Origin: Litsea cubeba
Lineage: Eukaryota > Streptophyta > Magnoliopsida > Laurales > Lauraceae
Direction of reading: 5' to 3'
DNA length: 64,000 nt
Assembly (NCBI GenBank): GCA_012931725.1
Contig: CM022951.1
Location: forward strand, 24,521,178 to 24,585,177
Below are positions 30,286 through 42,344 of the stretch, in pieces (within the stretch, counting starts at the first letter, position 1; each line of letters starts with the position of its first letter). The notes below the pieces were generated by a model. That model was not told the DNA's origin. It saw nothing but the letters and a program-made list of their open reading frames with translations, and searched no databases. The translations under genes and the position numbers were made by a program.

Positions 30286-31418
30286 TGTTATAATTTGAAG
30301 AAGCTTTAAATGATCAGAATGGTAATCATGGTTTAAGGTTGTAATTGTTGTCAATCCATGTCAACATGATGAGAGGATGAAGCTCAACTACGCAATGGAA
30401 ATCAAATGGAAATCAGAATGGAAATAGAGCTGAAAAGAAGAATCAGAATTGAGACAGTCAGGAATTCAGATTTCCTGAAACAGAGTGGTCGGTCGACCGG
30501 GCACCCCATGCGGTCGACCGAAGCAAGAGAAACCTGCAGAAAAAGTTTTAGACTGCTCCTAGTTATTTTCGTGACACAGTGTGTCTTCGGTCGACCGGGA
30601 CCCCAGGATGTCGACCGAGCGCGATAGTTGTCTGTTTCCAGACAGTGTATGATGTCGACCGAGCAAGCCATGATGTCGACCGAGCACGGGAACCAGAGTT
30701 GCGCAGAAACAGAAGTCTTGCGCGAAAATTCAGCACTCTTATCTAATTTGTTTGGGACTCTTTCTAAACGAATTGTAGCCTGTTTTGAATACAATTAAGG
30801 GTTAACATAACCTATAAAAAGGCATGTATGGGTCGTTCTAAAGATACACCAGAAGAGAAGAGAAAAGAGAGAAGAGAAGAGAGAAGAGAGTGCTGTGCTG
30901 CTGTGTGCTGTTGTGGTGCTGTTGTGGTGACGTTTTCTACAGCAATTGTGGACGAGATTGTGCTCTTGAATATGGTGATTCATCCATGAGTTAAGTGTCT
31001 CTCTTTATGCTTTAGATTTCAATTTGTAAGGGATTGAGAGAGAGAGAATTGTAGAGGGGAAGGGCTGTAGACAGAGTTTATCTTCTATTCTGTTTTTACA
31101 TCAAGTTGGTGCTTGGTGTTTGGGGTTTGGTGATCCTATCTGTGGGTGCAGATAAATTGTAAGGGGAGTCGGTGCTTCCTAGATAGTTGATGCTATCTGA
31201 AACTAAGGGTTGGTGCTCTTTGTCGTTGGTGCGACTAAATATATTCAGACCTGTACCGGATCGGTGTTCGGACGGTTTTGATCCGTGGACGTAGCCTTTT
31301 GGTGAACCACGTTAAAACTGGTGTCATTGTGTGGTTTGACTTGTTTTGTTGTTGAATTGGACCTGTTTTTAGAAATCACTGATTCACCCCCCCCTCTCAG
31401 TGATCCCGATATCCAACA
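30286..31418 (+). repeat. 3' LTR of Copia-2
   Basis: Same boundaries as the 5' LTR. Preceded by the polypurine tract ccaaagggggagat (30272-30285) and followed by caaac. The six-motif cluster is at 30488-30688 and the TATA box at 30813-30820. Confidence 0.94.
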
Positions 31419-31423
31419 CAAAC

Positions 31424-32868
31424 TACAATGAAAAGCAAGAAAAGGAGGATCTAACTTCTTAGGAGATTGTGGGGGACCCGTTTAGATTGACGGTCGCAAG
31501 CCATATGTGGGCTTCGCCATCATCCATGCAGATGAGAACAGAGGATGCTATTGATTCGCTTGGCTTGGCTATAACCTCAGGTTTTTAGAGAACAAAGACC
31601 AAAAGAAGGTCCTATGTCCAATAAAAAGCTGAGTAGACGGGCTGAAAAGCCACGTCTAAGCCATTGGAGGCAGAAGGAGAAGGCAAGGACCTTGGGGGGG
31701 GTACCCCCAAGGGACTTTTGTCACCTTGTAGCGGTGGTCGGTGTAGGATTTCCGCAGAGTTTTCTCTCTTAGATTTCTGATGCCTCTTTCTGTCTGCTGT
31801 TGTCTGTCTGTGTGTTTGTGATTATTCTTTCTTCTTGGAGAGCTCTCCTATTTATAGGCTTTTAGGTGGCCATTTAGGAGGGTTTATGGGCCTTGATTGT
31901 CATAAAGCTACATAAAGGGAGGAGTTACAAAACTGAATTCTTTATTTTGTAACTCCTTTTTCTTGGCTTCTGATTGGCCGGAGGAGATTGAGGGCATTTA
32001 ATCGCCTTTAATCGCCATGATGGGAGGAGTTTCATGGGTTAAATGCCATGAATCTCTTGACTTGTAACTCCCGGATGCTTGCTTCTGATTGGTCCGTCCA
32101 AAGAAATGGATTAATGACTGTAATAAAGCTAGTCAATTAATCGCATTAAGTGGTCGCCGAGCAGTTGAAGAGTCGTGGGCCGTGCCGCGTCTTTTGGGAT
32201 TCTTCTGGTGATGATCATCGATGGATCTTCATGTAGATCGACATCAGATGACCATGTAATTTCAGGTGTTTGTTGCCAACGGCGGGTCGGTGCCATCTGT
32301 CCTGTCGATTTCTCGATCGGTCGGGTAGAAAGCACACTTTTTCTGGTTGATCGGGTGGCGATCAATATTGTTTTCGATACTCTTGATGATTGACCCGAGT
32401 TTTGGACGGATGTCAGAGGATTTGGTGTCTCAAAAGCATGAATTTTGGAAAGTACCAGAGGCTGGGCGCTTCGAATTGCGAAAAAACGGCGAAAACCGGG
32501 GTTTTCGGGGCCTTCCCGGCGACCCCGGGCTCCAGGGTCGTAGGGGCCTGCGACCCTGGGGGGTTTTGCCCCTTTTTGTCCCGTTTTGTGTCCGTTTTTT
32601 GCTGTTTTTCGATTCTTTTTTCTTCTGTATTTTTCCTTGACATTTTTAACCATTTATTGGCCTGATTTCCCTGTAGGAAACCTGATGAGAATCCTTGCAT
32701 TTTATTTTGCAAAGTTTCCAATTTCCTGAGAAAGCCGAAGACTTTGTAGCGCAGAGCTGCCGATTTTCCGTCAGAAGCTGAAATTTGGTGTGAAGCCTCC
32801 TGAGCAATAGATAAGACCAACCATAGGCTTTTGTTTGAGTTTTGAAGCCGTTTGGGGTCCTATCACCA
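31424..32868 (-). repeat. Tat-C 3' LTR, second part (U3 truncated)
   Basis: Continues the LTR after Copia-2 (caaactacaatgaaaagc...). Contains the ggtacc-centred G/C inverted repeat at 31690-31713, the TATA region near 31850 and one copy of the palindrome ccagggtcgtaggggcctgc near 32532. Ends at about 32868, where ctatcacc joins gcgatgagttgc, skipping the LTR start and polypurine tract present in Tat-A and Tat-E. Confidence 0.85.
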
Positions 32869-33900
32869 GCGATGAGTTGCTTAACTTTTGTAGTCGATGT
32901 GCCTCGAAGAGATTTTTGAAGGAGAGCCTGTGACTTGACCAAGAGTCTTTGAGCAGTCTTTCTTTTTGGTATTTGTAGCCTTTTGAGCTTCCAGGGGAAT
33001 TTTATGGTAGTGAAAGGGATCACGTACCATCTCGAGGCAAAGTTTTGAAGATGACATCAAGGATGTGGATTTGGGTTTTGACCTTGTGACCTAACAGGCT
33101 GTATGTGGCAGGTTAGGGGGTCAGGTTTGGTTTTGATCGTGTGACCCAACAAGCTGTATGTGGAATGTTGGGGGATCAATTTTGGTTTTGATCTTGTGAC
33201 CTAACAGGCTATATGTGGCAAGTTAGGGGATCAGGTTTTGGTTTTTGGTTTTGGTCTTGTGACCCAACAAGCGGTATGTGGCAAGTTAGGGGACCAGGAT
33301 TTGGTTTGATTTTTGTGGAATGTCAATTTCAAGATTTTGGCTCAATTTGGTAGATGAGGCTGGATGATTTGATTTTTGGAAGCTCATGGGGCTTGGAATT
33401 TTCTTTGTATGGTCCAATCAACTCAAAAGAGGCATGGAACCATTTTTGTATGCTCTTGGTAAGAGGGATTTTTCTTTGACTAAAAGCCCAAATTTTTTTT
33501 TTTAAGTGCCTAGGTGGTCAAACCTGGCTCATATGGGCTAACCCTTGGGACCTTAAGCTTTTGAAATGGCTTAGATCTCATACGGTGTCATTTTTGTAAA
33601 GAATATCCAAAATATCTCATTTGGATAGAGAATATCTAAGAATATCTTTACTTGGAGAGAATCTCTCATATTCCCTTTATTTTGGGATAGGATATCTCAA
33701 GATATCTTTCTTTTGGGAAAGAATCCTTCATCGATCCTATCTTTTGGGAGAAAATCTCTCATTGATTTCTTTTTGGGAGAGAATCCCTCAAGATATCTTT
33801 CTTTTGGGAAAGAATCTTTCTAATCTCTTTCTTTTGGTAAGGTTACTAATTAGTAACAGTTACCTTTTTCTTCTTTCCTTCTCTGGTGTGCTCTCTTCTA
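32869..33900. repeat. Tat-C 3' internal region upstream of accessory gene
   Basis: Contains the four ~55-60-bp units (33080-33300) and AT-rich sequence with AATATCT/AGATATCT motifs (33600-33830), including an exact AAAATATCT at 33609-33617. Corresponds to Tat-E 51672-52768. No coding sequence is credible here. Confidence 0.7.
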
Positions 33901-34027
33901 TAAAAGCAAGGAGGAGGTTGGATCTCTTGCTCTTATTACTTTCTTTTGCAATAATCTCAAGAGGGCTTCAAGACCAAGAGTTCTTCTTTTGCAAGATCTT
34001 CAAGACTTTTCTTCTTCTTCTCCATCA

Positions 34028-36392
34028 ATGGTTTCAAGTAAGTTCCCTTTTTCAAGAAAACTCCATTGTAGGAAAAAAAAAGTTCTTTCTTTTTTTTGTT
34101 TGTTTCTTTTCTTTTCTTCTTTTTTTTCCACGTGTTTGCTTCTTTTTTTTTTTCACACGTTTTTTTTTTTTGCTTTCTTTTCTTTTTTTTTTTCATGTTT
34201 TGTTTTTTTTTTTGTTTGTGGGCCGTACGGACAGATCCGTATGGATCTGGCCGTACGGCCACACGGCCTGTGGGCCATCTCCCTTTTTTTTCTTCTTTTT
34301 TTTTGTTTTCTTTCCCTCCCTTTTTTTTTTTGAGAAAGTTTCTTTTTTTTTTTTTTTTGTTTTCTTTCCCTTTTTTTTTTTAGAAAGTTTCTTTTCTTTT
34401 TTTTTTCTTTTGCTCATCATGATAATGGCCCCCCCTTTTTTTTTGGCAAACCTAGATGTTCATGCATGCATTCAATTGTAAATTAAATTTGTAGCATGAT
34501 GTGATAGCATACCTGAAAGTTTTCGCAAATTTGGGAATTTGGAGCTCGCAGCGATGTTGAGCCCTTCCTGATTTTGCTGAGACTTTGAGGTTTCGAAAGT
34601 TTGGAGTTTCAGAGCTCGCAGCGATGTTGAGCCCATCTTCAAGCTTTCTATTTCTTTCGGGATAGTTCATTTTCTTCGGAATTGCCCCGTCATCATGTCA
34701 AAATTTCGCCAGATTTTTAGCGAGATTCTGTCATTTTGATGTTTGATCTTTTTCTTTTCCATCCTTTGCAGGTGGTTCCTCCAGAACGAACAAGGGTAAA
34801 GAGCCTGCTACAAACGTACCTCGTCGATCTTCTAGATCTTCTAATCCGGCCGTTCAGCAGGCCTTTGAGAAGGTCCAGTATGTTGAGAGAAATCTGGAAG
34901 AGTGCGACTCCCTCAACAGAGATGAGATGAGGCAGCGACTGATCGCTCTCAAGGGAGAGGAATTCTATAAGATCATGGTAAGCAGTCATCCATGGGTGAT
35001 GGAAGATCAGAGCATTTTGCCCAAGCCTACCTTCTTCTTTGGTGATGCAGTCCCTGATGACATGACATACCAGAGGAGATGTTTTCAGTCCTCTTTCACA
35101 GCAGATGGTGAGAAGAAGACTGTTGTTACCCGGTCGACGTTTGATCGCACCGTCTCGATTCTGAGCCTTGCCCCCACGTGCCCTAAGAGGGAAGATCCTC
35201 CAAGCTGGGTGAGAAGGACAAATGTAATCAAGACCGGGGTTTTTGTTGGCAGTTCTCCTGGATATACGGAGAAGTCGCCTGTTGACATGGACCTTTTGAT
35301 GCCATCCAGCGGCTACCAGGGCTCTGATTATCCGTCGGTCGATTTGAGACCGGTGGGCCTTGGTATTTTCAGCGGTGACGACAGCAATTGGATCAAGCCT
35401 TTTCGACTTCGCGGCCGTTTCGATGCTGACTCCGAGTGGAAGTCGTGGACTGATCGCGTCCTGCTGATTGGAGGCGCCGTTTTGAAGGAAGCCGGGATTT
35501 TTGATGCGGTCCACGCCTTTAGGGAGACCGTGATCTTTTCCGACGAGGCCTTCATGGCTATGCTGGAATCATTCCTCCCACAAACCAATACCTTCGTTGT
35601 GACGAATGGTGAGATTAGTTTTTCTTTGAAGGAGCTGAGCGTCATTACTGGATTGCCCATCCTCGGCAAACTCTATGAGGAGTTTATGCCGATTGACAGC
35701 GTCCTCGAGGGGCAGTCTGAGGAGTTCAGGCTTCTGTACTTTCAGCTCGTCGCCTTCTATGATTTTTTTGAAGGAGAAGGAGGGTTTGAAAGTTAGATCC
35801 AGCAGTTGGAAGAGTTCTAGCTCTTCATTCCCCAACTTTTTTGATAGCAGGGAGTCTTCTGATAGCGTGACCCAAGAAGCCGGAGCTCAGGATCCAAGCT
35901 CAAAGAAGATCTTGGCCATGCAAGAAGAGTTGAGAGATTTCTGTGCAAGTACAAACGCCATATGTCCTGACATTGCACTGCGGAGAGATCTCGCTGTTTA
36001 CCTCACTTATTTGCTTGGTGAGGCTATTTTTGCTGGAGGAGATGGAACGCACATCAGGCCGCATTGTATTTTCCGGCTTGTTAGATGGCGTTTGGAGAGC
36101 AGCTTGCTTTGGTGCCCGCTCTTTACTCCTACCTGTGTACCGAACTGCAGGCTGCTGCTTTTTTGGTTCGGCTTAGGCTTCCCATGAATAGGGTATTTTC
36201 ATCCCACATCTTTTATTCATGGTATGTATACCACTGTCCTGGCTTCCACCGGCTGGGTGCTGCACAGGATGATGATCCTCTGATGATTCGACTGGCTAAG
36301 GGCAAAGCCGTGTCCGAATCACTTTTGTTTGCCCGCATGAGGATCCGACGGTTCAGGGACGTCGAGATGGGGCAGTCTTCAGTGAAGCTTTC
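34028..36392 (+). pseudogene. Tat-C accessory gene, 5' part (frameshifted, cut by Tat-D)
   Basis: Organised like the Tat-E gene: TATAAAAG near 33899, first exon 34028-34037 (ATG GTT TCA A), intron with gtaagt donor and long T-rich runs, exon 2 from 34772 (GSSRTNKGKEP...). Exon 2 encodes the plant mobile domain region (SWTDRVLLIGGAVLKEAGIF; TNTFVVTNGEISFSLKELSV). An extra T in a T-run near 35770 (seven versus six in Tat-E) shifts the frame, so translation ends at about 35796, although homology continues to 36392 (AKGKAVSESLLFARMRIRRF, VEMGQSSVKLS). There the Tat-D LTR begins. The target site is probably ctttc (36388-36392). Confidence 0.85.
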
Positions 36393-38248
36393 TGTTGACA
36401 CCAAAAATGTCACTTTGCCTTTTCAAGATCCAAAGAGCTACATGAAGTCGCAACCTGCCATAAATAGGTAATGCTGCTTCCAAAAATCAAATCTTGTCAG
36501 AATCAAACAAAAACTGCAAGATTCTTCCAGACAGCCAAAAGAGGAGTACACAAGAAGTTTCGGGCCATTTCAAAATCATTTGGCCTAACTTCGCTTCTCC
36601 GACAGCCGAAAAAGAGCTCTCGACGACAAAAGCTCTCCGGGACCATGATTTCCAAGACAGAGCCTATGGATCATCTTAAAATGACTCCAATAGGTTCCCT
36701 GTCAAATTTCAAGTCAATCGGACATCGGTTGACCGCACATCAAATCGCGACATCTTCATCGCGACAAAAAGCAAGTCTACAGGTGATAGGACCCCAAACG
36801 GCTTCAAAACTCCAACAAAAGCCTATGGTTGGTCTTATTTATTGCTCAGGAGGCTTCACACCAAATTTCAGGTCATTCCGACATCGTTTGGCCCAGTTTC
36901 AGCTTCTGACGGAAAATCGGCAGCTCTGCGCGACAAAGTCTTCGGCTTTCTCAGGAAATTGGAAACTTTGCAAAATAAAATGCAAGGATTCTCATCAGGT
37001 TTCCTACAAAGAAATCAGGCCAATAAATGGTCAAAATGTCAAGGAAAAGTACAGAAGAAAAAAGAATCGAAAAAAAGCAAAAACGGACGCAAAACGGGAC
37101 ACGAAAGGGGGAAAACCCCCCCAGGGTCGCCGGCGACCTTGGACCCCGGGGTTGCCGGGAAAGCCCCGGAAACCCCGGTTTTCTCCGTTTTTTCGCGATT
37201 CGAAAGGCCCAGCCTCTGGTACTTTCCAAAATTCATGTTTTTGAGACACCAAGTCCTCTGACATCCGTCCAAAACACGGGTAAATCATCAAGAGTATCGA
37301 AGACAGTATTGATCGCCACCCGGTCAACCAAAAAAGTGTGCTTTCCACCCGACCGATCGAGAAATCGACAGGACAGATGGCACCGACCCGCTGTTGGCAA
37401 CAAACACCTGAAATTACATGATCATCTGATGTCAATCTACATGAAGATCCATCGATGATCATCGACAGAAGAATTCCAAAAGACGTGGCACGGCCCGCGA
37501 CTTTTCAGCTGCTCGGCGACCACTTAATGCGATTAATTGACTAGCTTTATTACAGTCATTAATCCATTTCTTTGGACGGCCCAATCAGAAGCAAGCATTC
37601 GGGAGTTACAAGTCAAGAGATTCATGGCATTTAACCCATGAAACTCCTCCCATCATGGCGATTAAAGGCGATTAAATGCCCTCAATCTCCTCCGGCCAAT
37701 CAGAAGCCAAGAAAAAGGAGTTACAAAATAAACAATTCAATTTTGTAACTCCTCCCATTATGCGGCTTAATGACAATAAAAGCCCATAAACCCACCTAAA
37801 AGGCTACCTAAAAGCCTATAAATAGGAGGGCTCTCCAAGAAGAAAGGACATCACAGAAAAATCAGAAACATCAGAGAAAAAAGCACAAGCACACAGACAG
37901 AAATCCAGAGAAAGGAAAAAGAGAGAAAACTTTGCGGAAGTTCTACACCGGCCACCGCAACAAGGTGACAAAAGTCCCTTGGGGGGTACCCCCCCCCAAG
38001 GTCCTTGCCTTCTCCTCCTGCCTCCAATGGCTTAGATGTGGCTTTTCAGCCCGTCTACTCGGCTTTTTATTGGACATAGGACCTTCCTTTGGTCTTTGTC
38101 CTCTAAAAACCTGAGGTTATAGCCAAGCCAAGCGAATCAATAGCATCCTCTGTTCTCATCTGCATGGATGATGGCGAAGCCCACATATGGCTTGCGACCG
38201 TCAAACTAAACGAGTCCCCCACAATCTCCTAAGAAGTTAGATCCTTCT
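36393..38248 (+). repeat. Tat-D: plus-oriented Tat LTR, right end cut by Tat-E
   Basis: Starts TGTTGACACCAAAAATG, giving the true 5' boundary of this LTR family. Runs 1856 bp to ...ttagatccttct and is then interrupted by the Tat-E LTR terminus at 38249. TATAAATA is at 37817-37824, the ggtacc G/C inverted repeat at 37976-38004, and a shortened GC palindrome block at 37115-37140. Only the first part is visible, so it may be a 5' LTR of a full plus-strand element or a solo LTR. Confidence 0.87.
37817..37824 (+). promoter_or_regulatory. TATA box of Tat-D LTR
   Basis: TATAAATA followed by ggagggctctcc. A good plant TATA consensus, conserved in all Tat LTRs here. Confidence 0.65.
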
Positions 38249-39163
38249 TGATGGACCGCGCTCCTGCTCGGGTTCCTACCGAGGTCGGCGGACGTGGGAG
38301 TCCGTTTGGTTCCGACCCTTTCGTAACCGGGGGGCAAGGGCGTGCATCAACATTTCTTTTTTTTTTGTGGGTGTGCCAGATTTTCTATTTTACTTGGAAT
38401 TGCAAGTGGTGATCCGGAGATCAACCTTCGCAAGTAAAAAGGAAATCAACTTCTTTCAAGTTTTCCATTGCACATATATTTAAGAAAAGAGACATTTTCT
38501 TGATTTGCCGTGAAAGGCGATTTTTTTGGCATTTATAGCCGATTTTGGCGTTTATAGCCGATTTTTGGCGTTTATAGCCGATTTTGGCATTTATAGCCGA
38601 TTTACAATTCTTATCAATAATGAAAGACAAGAGTTGTGATTTTTGTCTCTTTTAAAAAAAATACAAACTACAATGAAAAGCAAGAAAAGGAGGATCTAAC
38701 TTCTCAGGAGATTGTGGAGGACTCGTTTAGATTGACGGTCGCAAGCCATATGTGGGCTTCGCCATCATCCATGCAGATGAGAACAGAGGATGCTATTGAT
38801 TCGCTTGGCTTGGCTATAACCTCAGGTTTTTAGAAGACAAAGACCAAAGGAAGGTCCTATGTCCAATAAAAAGCCGAGTAGACGGGCTGAAAAGCCACAT
38901 CTAAGCCATTGGAGGCAGGAGGAGAAGGCAAGGACCTTGGGGGGGGGTACCCCCCAAGGGACTTTTGTCACCTTGTTGCGGTGGCCGGTGTAGAACTTCC
39001 GCAGAGTTTTCTCTCTTTTTCTTTTCTCTGGATTTCTGACTGCTGTCTGATGTTTGTTGTGTGTTTTTCCGATCTGGGTTCCTTTGGAGTGCTCTCCTAT
39101 TTATAGGCTCTTGGTAGCAATTTAGGATAGTTTATGGGCTTTTAATGTCATTAAGCCGCATAA
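38249..39163 (-). repeat. Tat-E 3' LTR, terminal part
   Basis: Reverse complement of the LTR end (TGATGGACCGCGCTCC on plus). U5 array at 38527-38605, ggtacc inverted repeat 38934-38962, TATA box (minus) 39098-39105. Tekay-1 is inserted 58 bp upstream of that TATA box. Confidence 0.9.
39098..39105 (-). promoter_or_regulatory. TATA box of Tat-E 3' LTR
   Basis: TATAAATA on the minus strand, now separated from most of its U3 by the 11-kb Tekay-1 insertion. Confidence 0.6.
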
Positions 39164-39666
39164 TGTAAGACCCCGACCCGAGAGACCTCGTTAGAGTTGT
39201 TTGAGTTGTGTTTTAGTTTAAGTGTGTTTAGTGGTTTTTGGATTAGTTGGGGATTAGGATAGCTTTTATGATAGCTTTGGGGAATTTGGAGAGCCTTTTT
39301 GATGTGTGGGACCCTTTGGGGGTTCTTATTACGAATTGTGTGAGATTGGGGGTTTACCGATGATTTCCAAGAATCGTGTTTTAACCCATTGAACTTATCT
39401 TGTTAACCCCTACAACTTTCATGCTGACATCGTTTTCATTTGAGGACCTTAAACCTGATTTTTCACTAATTGAGGGCAAAATGGTCTTTTTACCCAAAAT
39501 CTGGACACCGATTTCAATGTCACCAAAATATGCAAAATATATACTTTTTGGAAACTAGAAATTTTGCCGATCAACTTTGTCTTCTTCGCCGAATTCGTTT
39601 GAAGCCCCGAGGACCATGTTTTGAGCCCGAGAAGTTCTTTAAGTTGTGGGCCCCATCCTCACTTAC

Positions 39667-39674
39667 TATATATA
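39667..39674 (+). promoter_or_regulatory. TATA box and telo-box of Tekay-1 LTR
   Basis: TATATATA followed 34 bp downstream by AAACCCTA. This pairing near the start site is common in plant growth-related gene promoters. It marks the likely U3/R boundary. Confidence 0.6.
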
Positions 39675-40381
39675 GAAAGTTTCTTCTTCTTTTTCCCATT
39701 TCTGGCAAAAACCCTAGAGGAGAAGAGAAATCCCAGCCCTAAGGGTTTTCCCTTACCTTTTCTTGCCTCTTCATCTTCAATCCCCCACTAAACTAGTGCT
39801 AATGGAGAATTAGTTGCTATAATCTTCTTCCTCATCTCAAGGCCTTCATCTTGACACAAATTTTGAAGAAAACCGCCCACTCCAAGATTTACTTTGGACA
39901 ACACCTTGCTTTTTGAAGAACTTCCTTGTAAGTGATTTTCCTAAAAATGTTATAATCTTGATTGTTTAGCCCTAGGGGAAACTCTATTTCAGTTATTGGA
40001 GAATTTCGTCTTGTTTTATTTGGATTTTGTTGATTTAGGGTTTGGTTTTGGGGGTTTTGTTTATAGGTGTTTGATTTTGGCCTAAGAGGTGATTAGAGCT
40101 CAATTGAATTGCAATTGGACCCAAGGCAAGTGGATGAAATGACTCTCATGTGTTTTATCATGTTTTCTGCAACATTCTTGATTTGTCTTCATTAATGGTT
40201 TTAATGATTTATCATGGTTGATGATGTAGTCTTATTGATTTTTGAATGATGATTTGATGAGATAATAAGGCAAGGAACAGCCCAATTGTTTGTGAAGATA
40301 TGTATGGAAGAAGGGGAAAGAAAGGAAATGGATTGGAGTTGGACAAGGGAAGAATTCAACCAAATGGGTTGAGATTCGCTA

Positions 40382-40549
40382 CAGGACCGATCGATCGCCC
40401 ATCAGGTCCGATCGATCGGACTGTAAATAACTGAGAGGGTTCTCAGGACCGATCGATCGCCCATCAGGTCCGATCGATCGGACTGTAAATAACTGAGAGG
40501 GTCTTCAGGACCGATCGATCGCCCTTCAGGTCCGATCGATCGGACTGAA
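40382..40549. repeat. Three 62-bp tandem units with paired CCGATCGATC palindromes
   Basis: Units start at 40382, 40444 and 40506. Each holds accgatcgatcgccc and, about 20 bp later, tccgatcgatcggac, so six palindromic cores in three pairs. The copy in the 3' LTR is at 48378-48545. A role in promoter control or silencing is conceivable and unproven. Confidence 0.85.
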
Positions 40550-42200
40550 ATGAGATGAACTGTAATTAAGAGAGTTGTGGGACTATTTTTCCAGATTCAT
40601 TCCAAGCCCATACTCAAGTCCAATTCAGCTCTATCCCTTATCTTCTTTATTGAAGATATTGAACCTGTATTGATGCATTTAAACCCATGAAAGATTGGGG
40701 TAAATTGTGAGGGGCTGTAGTGTGGAAGTATCATTTGGAGCCCCAATGTTATTCAAGGATAGGTAAGGTATTGTATGAAGTCCGAAGGAAGGAGGAAACC
40801 TCATCAGGGAGATTCCATGAGATTGTATAGATTGACCAATGTGGATAAGGACCCGGAATGTCCCTAACTCTTAAAGAGTACCAAAATTTCATCATAACTG
40901 ACATACGGGACCCTATTCACACTGATTCAATTCTAGAAACTCCATTGTTAGCCTATAAAGGTGGGAAAACTATTGTATTCGATTTTCAACTAAACTCCTA
41001 TTTTGGGATTTCAAATCAACTTGATATGACTAGACTGTTCCAAGAGTACTAAAAATGATGTGCTTAGCTTTTGCTAACTTGTATATGGCGACTTGAGATG
41101 AATGTGTATTTTGTGCATTTTGGCACCCCGTTTCTTACCGTGCATATGATTTGATTTATCGTATTTGACCTATGAGTCGGCACCACTGAGCTTGGACGAC
41201 CTCGTCGGTTTGATCCTCCGACTTGGGGTTCCTTCCCCTCCTGATAGCCAACTGCAGTCTGGAATATGCATAGTTTTTACCCGGTTCGCTACCGTGGTCC
41301 CACAGAGTATATATATATATGTATAGTATAGTATTTATCGTTGTCCCTCCTCACCTTGTGTGACTGAGGCCAATGATCCTGTTAGGGTATATGCTCTCTT
41401 CACTTCGGTGAAGGGAGGAGCTAGCTTGTGGGGTTGCCATCTTGACAGTTTCCAAATCCTTGTTACCTCACATGACTTATTGCATATGTACTTCTTTTGA
41501 AATGATACATTGTCTTTTATAAAGTTCATTGTTTATCCATAAGTTTTCTTAACTCTTGCATAGTATCATTGTTTTATTATCGTTATGTCTTTTCACCCAC
41601 CTGCCAGACCGTCGTGTCTGATCCATTTATTTTGGTACTCAGGTCCCGAGCTCTTTGCCATTGAGGAGGAGCCAGAGGAGGCGGTCGGTGGACCGCAGCG
41701 TGTGATTGAGTGGCAAGCTGATGATGTCATGTAGACATTTGGCTTTGCCTTGAGGACGATACACTTTGGGACTTGATATCTTTGTTTTAGATTTCTTTGG
41801 GTTGTACGGTCTTTGTTGACCGATATTTTGGGGTTTTAATTAACTGATACTTTGTAAACACTTGAATTTACTTTGGGGAAAATGCTTATGATCATTGCTC
41901 ATCCTGATACCTTATCATTTAACCATAGATTTGTCCTGTTTATGAGATTGAATAGTACTTATATGATTTGCTACACGCTTCCGCAATCTTAAAAATATAT
42001 TGGATATGGTTACATGTGAGATGATGTGTACAGATAATCCTCACCGCGGAACCCTGTGGGAAATCACGTGCACGGATAAATATTCTTTTAACTCCGTGTG
42101 CGTTTTAGCCAAAGAGATGCACGTGGCGCGGCATCAACCCACCGTCCCGACCTCCCGGACTCGGATCCTTTCCCCTTTCGGTCCGGGGTCGCGACAGGAC

Positions 42201-42212
42201 TGGTATCAGAGC
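42201..42212 (+). other. Primer binding site of Tekay-1
   Basis: TGGTATCAGAGC, four bases after the LTR end, complementary to initiator methionine tRNA. Confidence 0.9.
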
Positions 42213-42323
42213 GGGACATGTTTCAGGCAATTAAAAGAAACTAGAAATCTTAAGTACGTGGCGAGGATTCGTTAGATAGAATCGTGTGAGCAATGTGTGA
42301 CCACCCTGTACTTGGTTCATATG

Positions 42324-42344
42324 TGCTAACAAATTGTTTTGCAG
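42324..42344 (+). promoter_or_regulatory. Splice-acceptor-like signal before Tekay-1 gag-pol
   Basis: A branch-point-like tgctaac is followed by aaattgttttgcag, five bases before the ATG at 42349. With a donor-like gtaagt in R/U5 (39930) this could define a leader intron. Inference only. Confidence 0.4.

Larger units (their letters stand above)
23929..31418 (+). mobile_element. Copia-2: complete Ty1/copia retrotransposon inserted in Tat-C LTR
   Basis: 7490 bp, flanked by caaac (23924-23928 and 31419-31423). Same family as Copia-1: colinear polyprotein of equal length and similar LTRs, but its LTRs start TGTTATAAT. The two LTRs (1135 and 1133 bp) show about a dozen differences by eye, so it is older than Copia-1. 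The reading frame is intact. Confidence 0.95.
23512..36392 (-). mobile_element. Tat-C: Tat-group element inserted in Tat-B pol
   Basis: The LTR terminus (plus-strand TGATGGACC) abuts Tat-B at 23511/23512, and the putative target site is gcgga (23507-23511). Its 3' LTR is in two pieces around Copia-2 (23512-23928 and 31424-32868). A deletion of about 700 bp near 32868 removed the U3 start and polypurine tract. The 3' repeats and the 5' part of the accessory gene follow, up to 36392, where Tat-D begins. Gag-pol should lie right of the window. Confidence 0.86.
39164..42196 (+). repeat. 5' LTR of Tekay-1
   Basis: Contains TATATATA at 39667-39674, the motif AAACCCTA (telo-box) at 39708-39715, a strong splice-donor-like gtaagt at 39930, and three 62-bp tandem units with paired CCGATCGATC palindromes (40382-40549). 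A short acidic frame ending IEWQADDVM-stop lies after an acceptor-like tactcag (41635-41735). The rest shows no gene. Confidence 0.94.

Noticed and set aside
33621..34481. A 286-codon plus-strand frame rich in F, L and S (also 52674-53291)
   Set aside because: It covers the accessory-gene promoter, leader and T-rich intron 1. The composition simply reflects T/C runs.
40858..41052. Small frames in Tekay-1 LTRs (40858-41052, 41335-41529, 39470-39742)
   Set aside because: They appear twice only by LTR identity, have no domain, and are within the size expected by chance.
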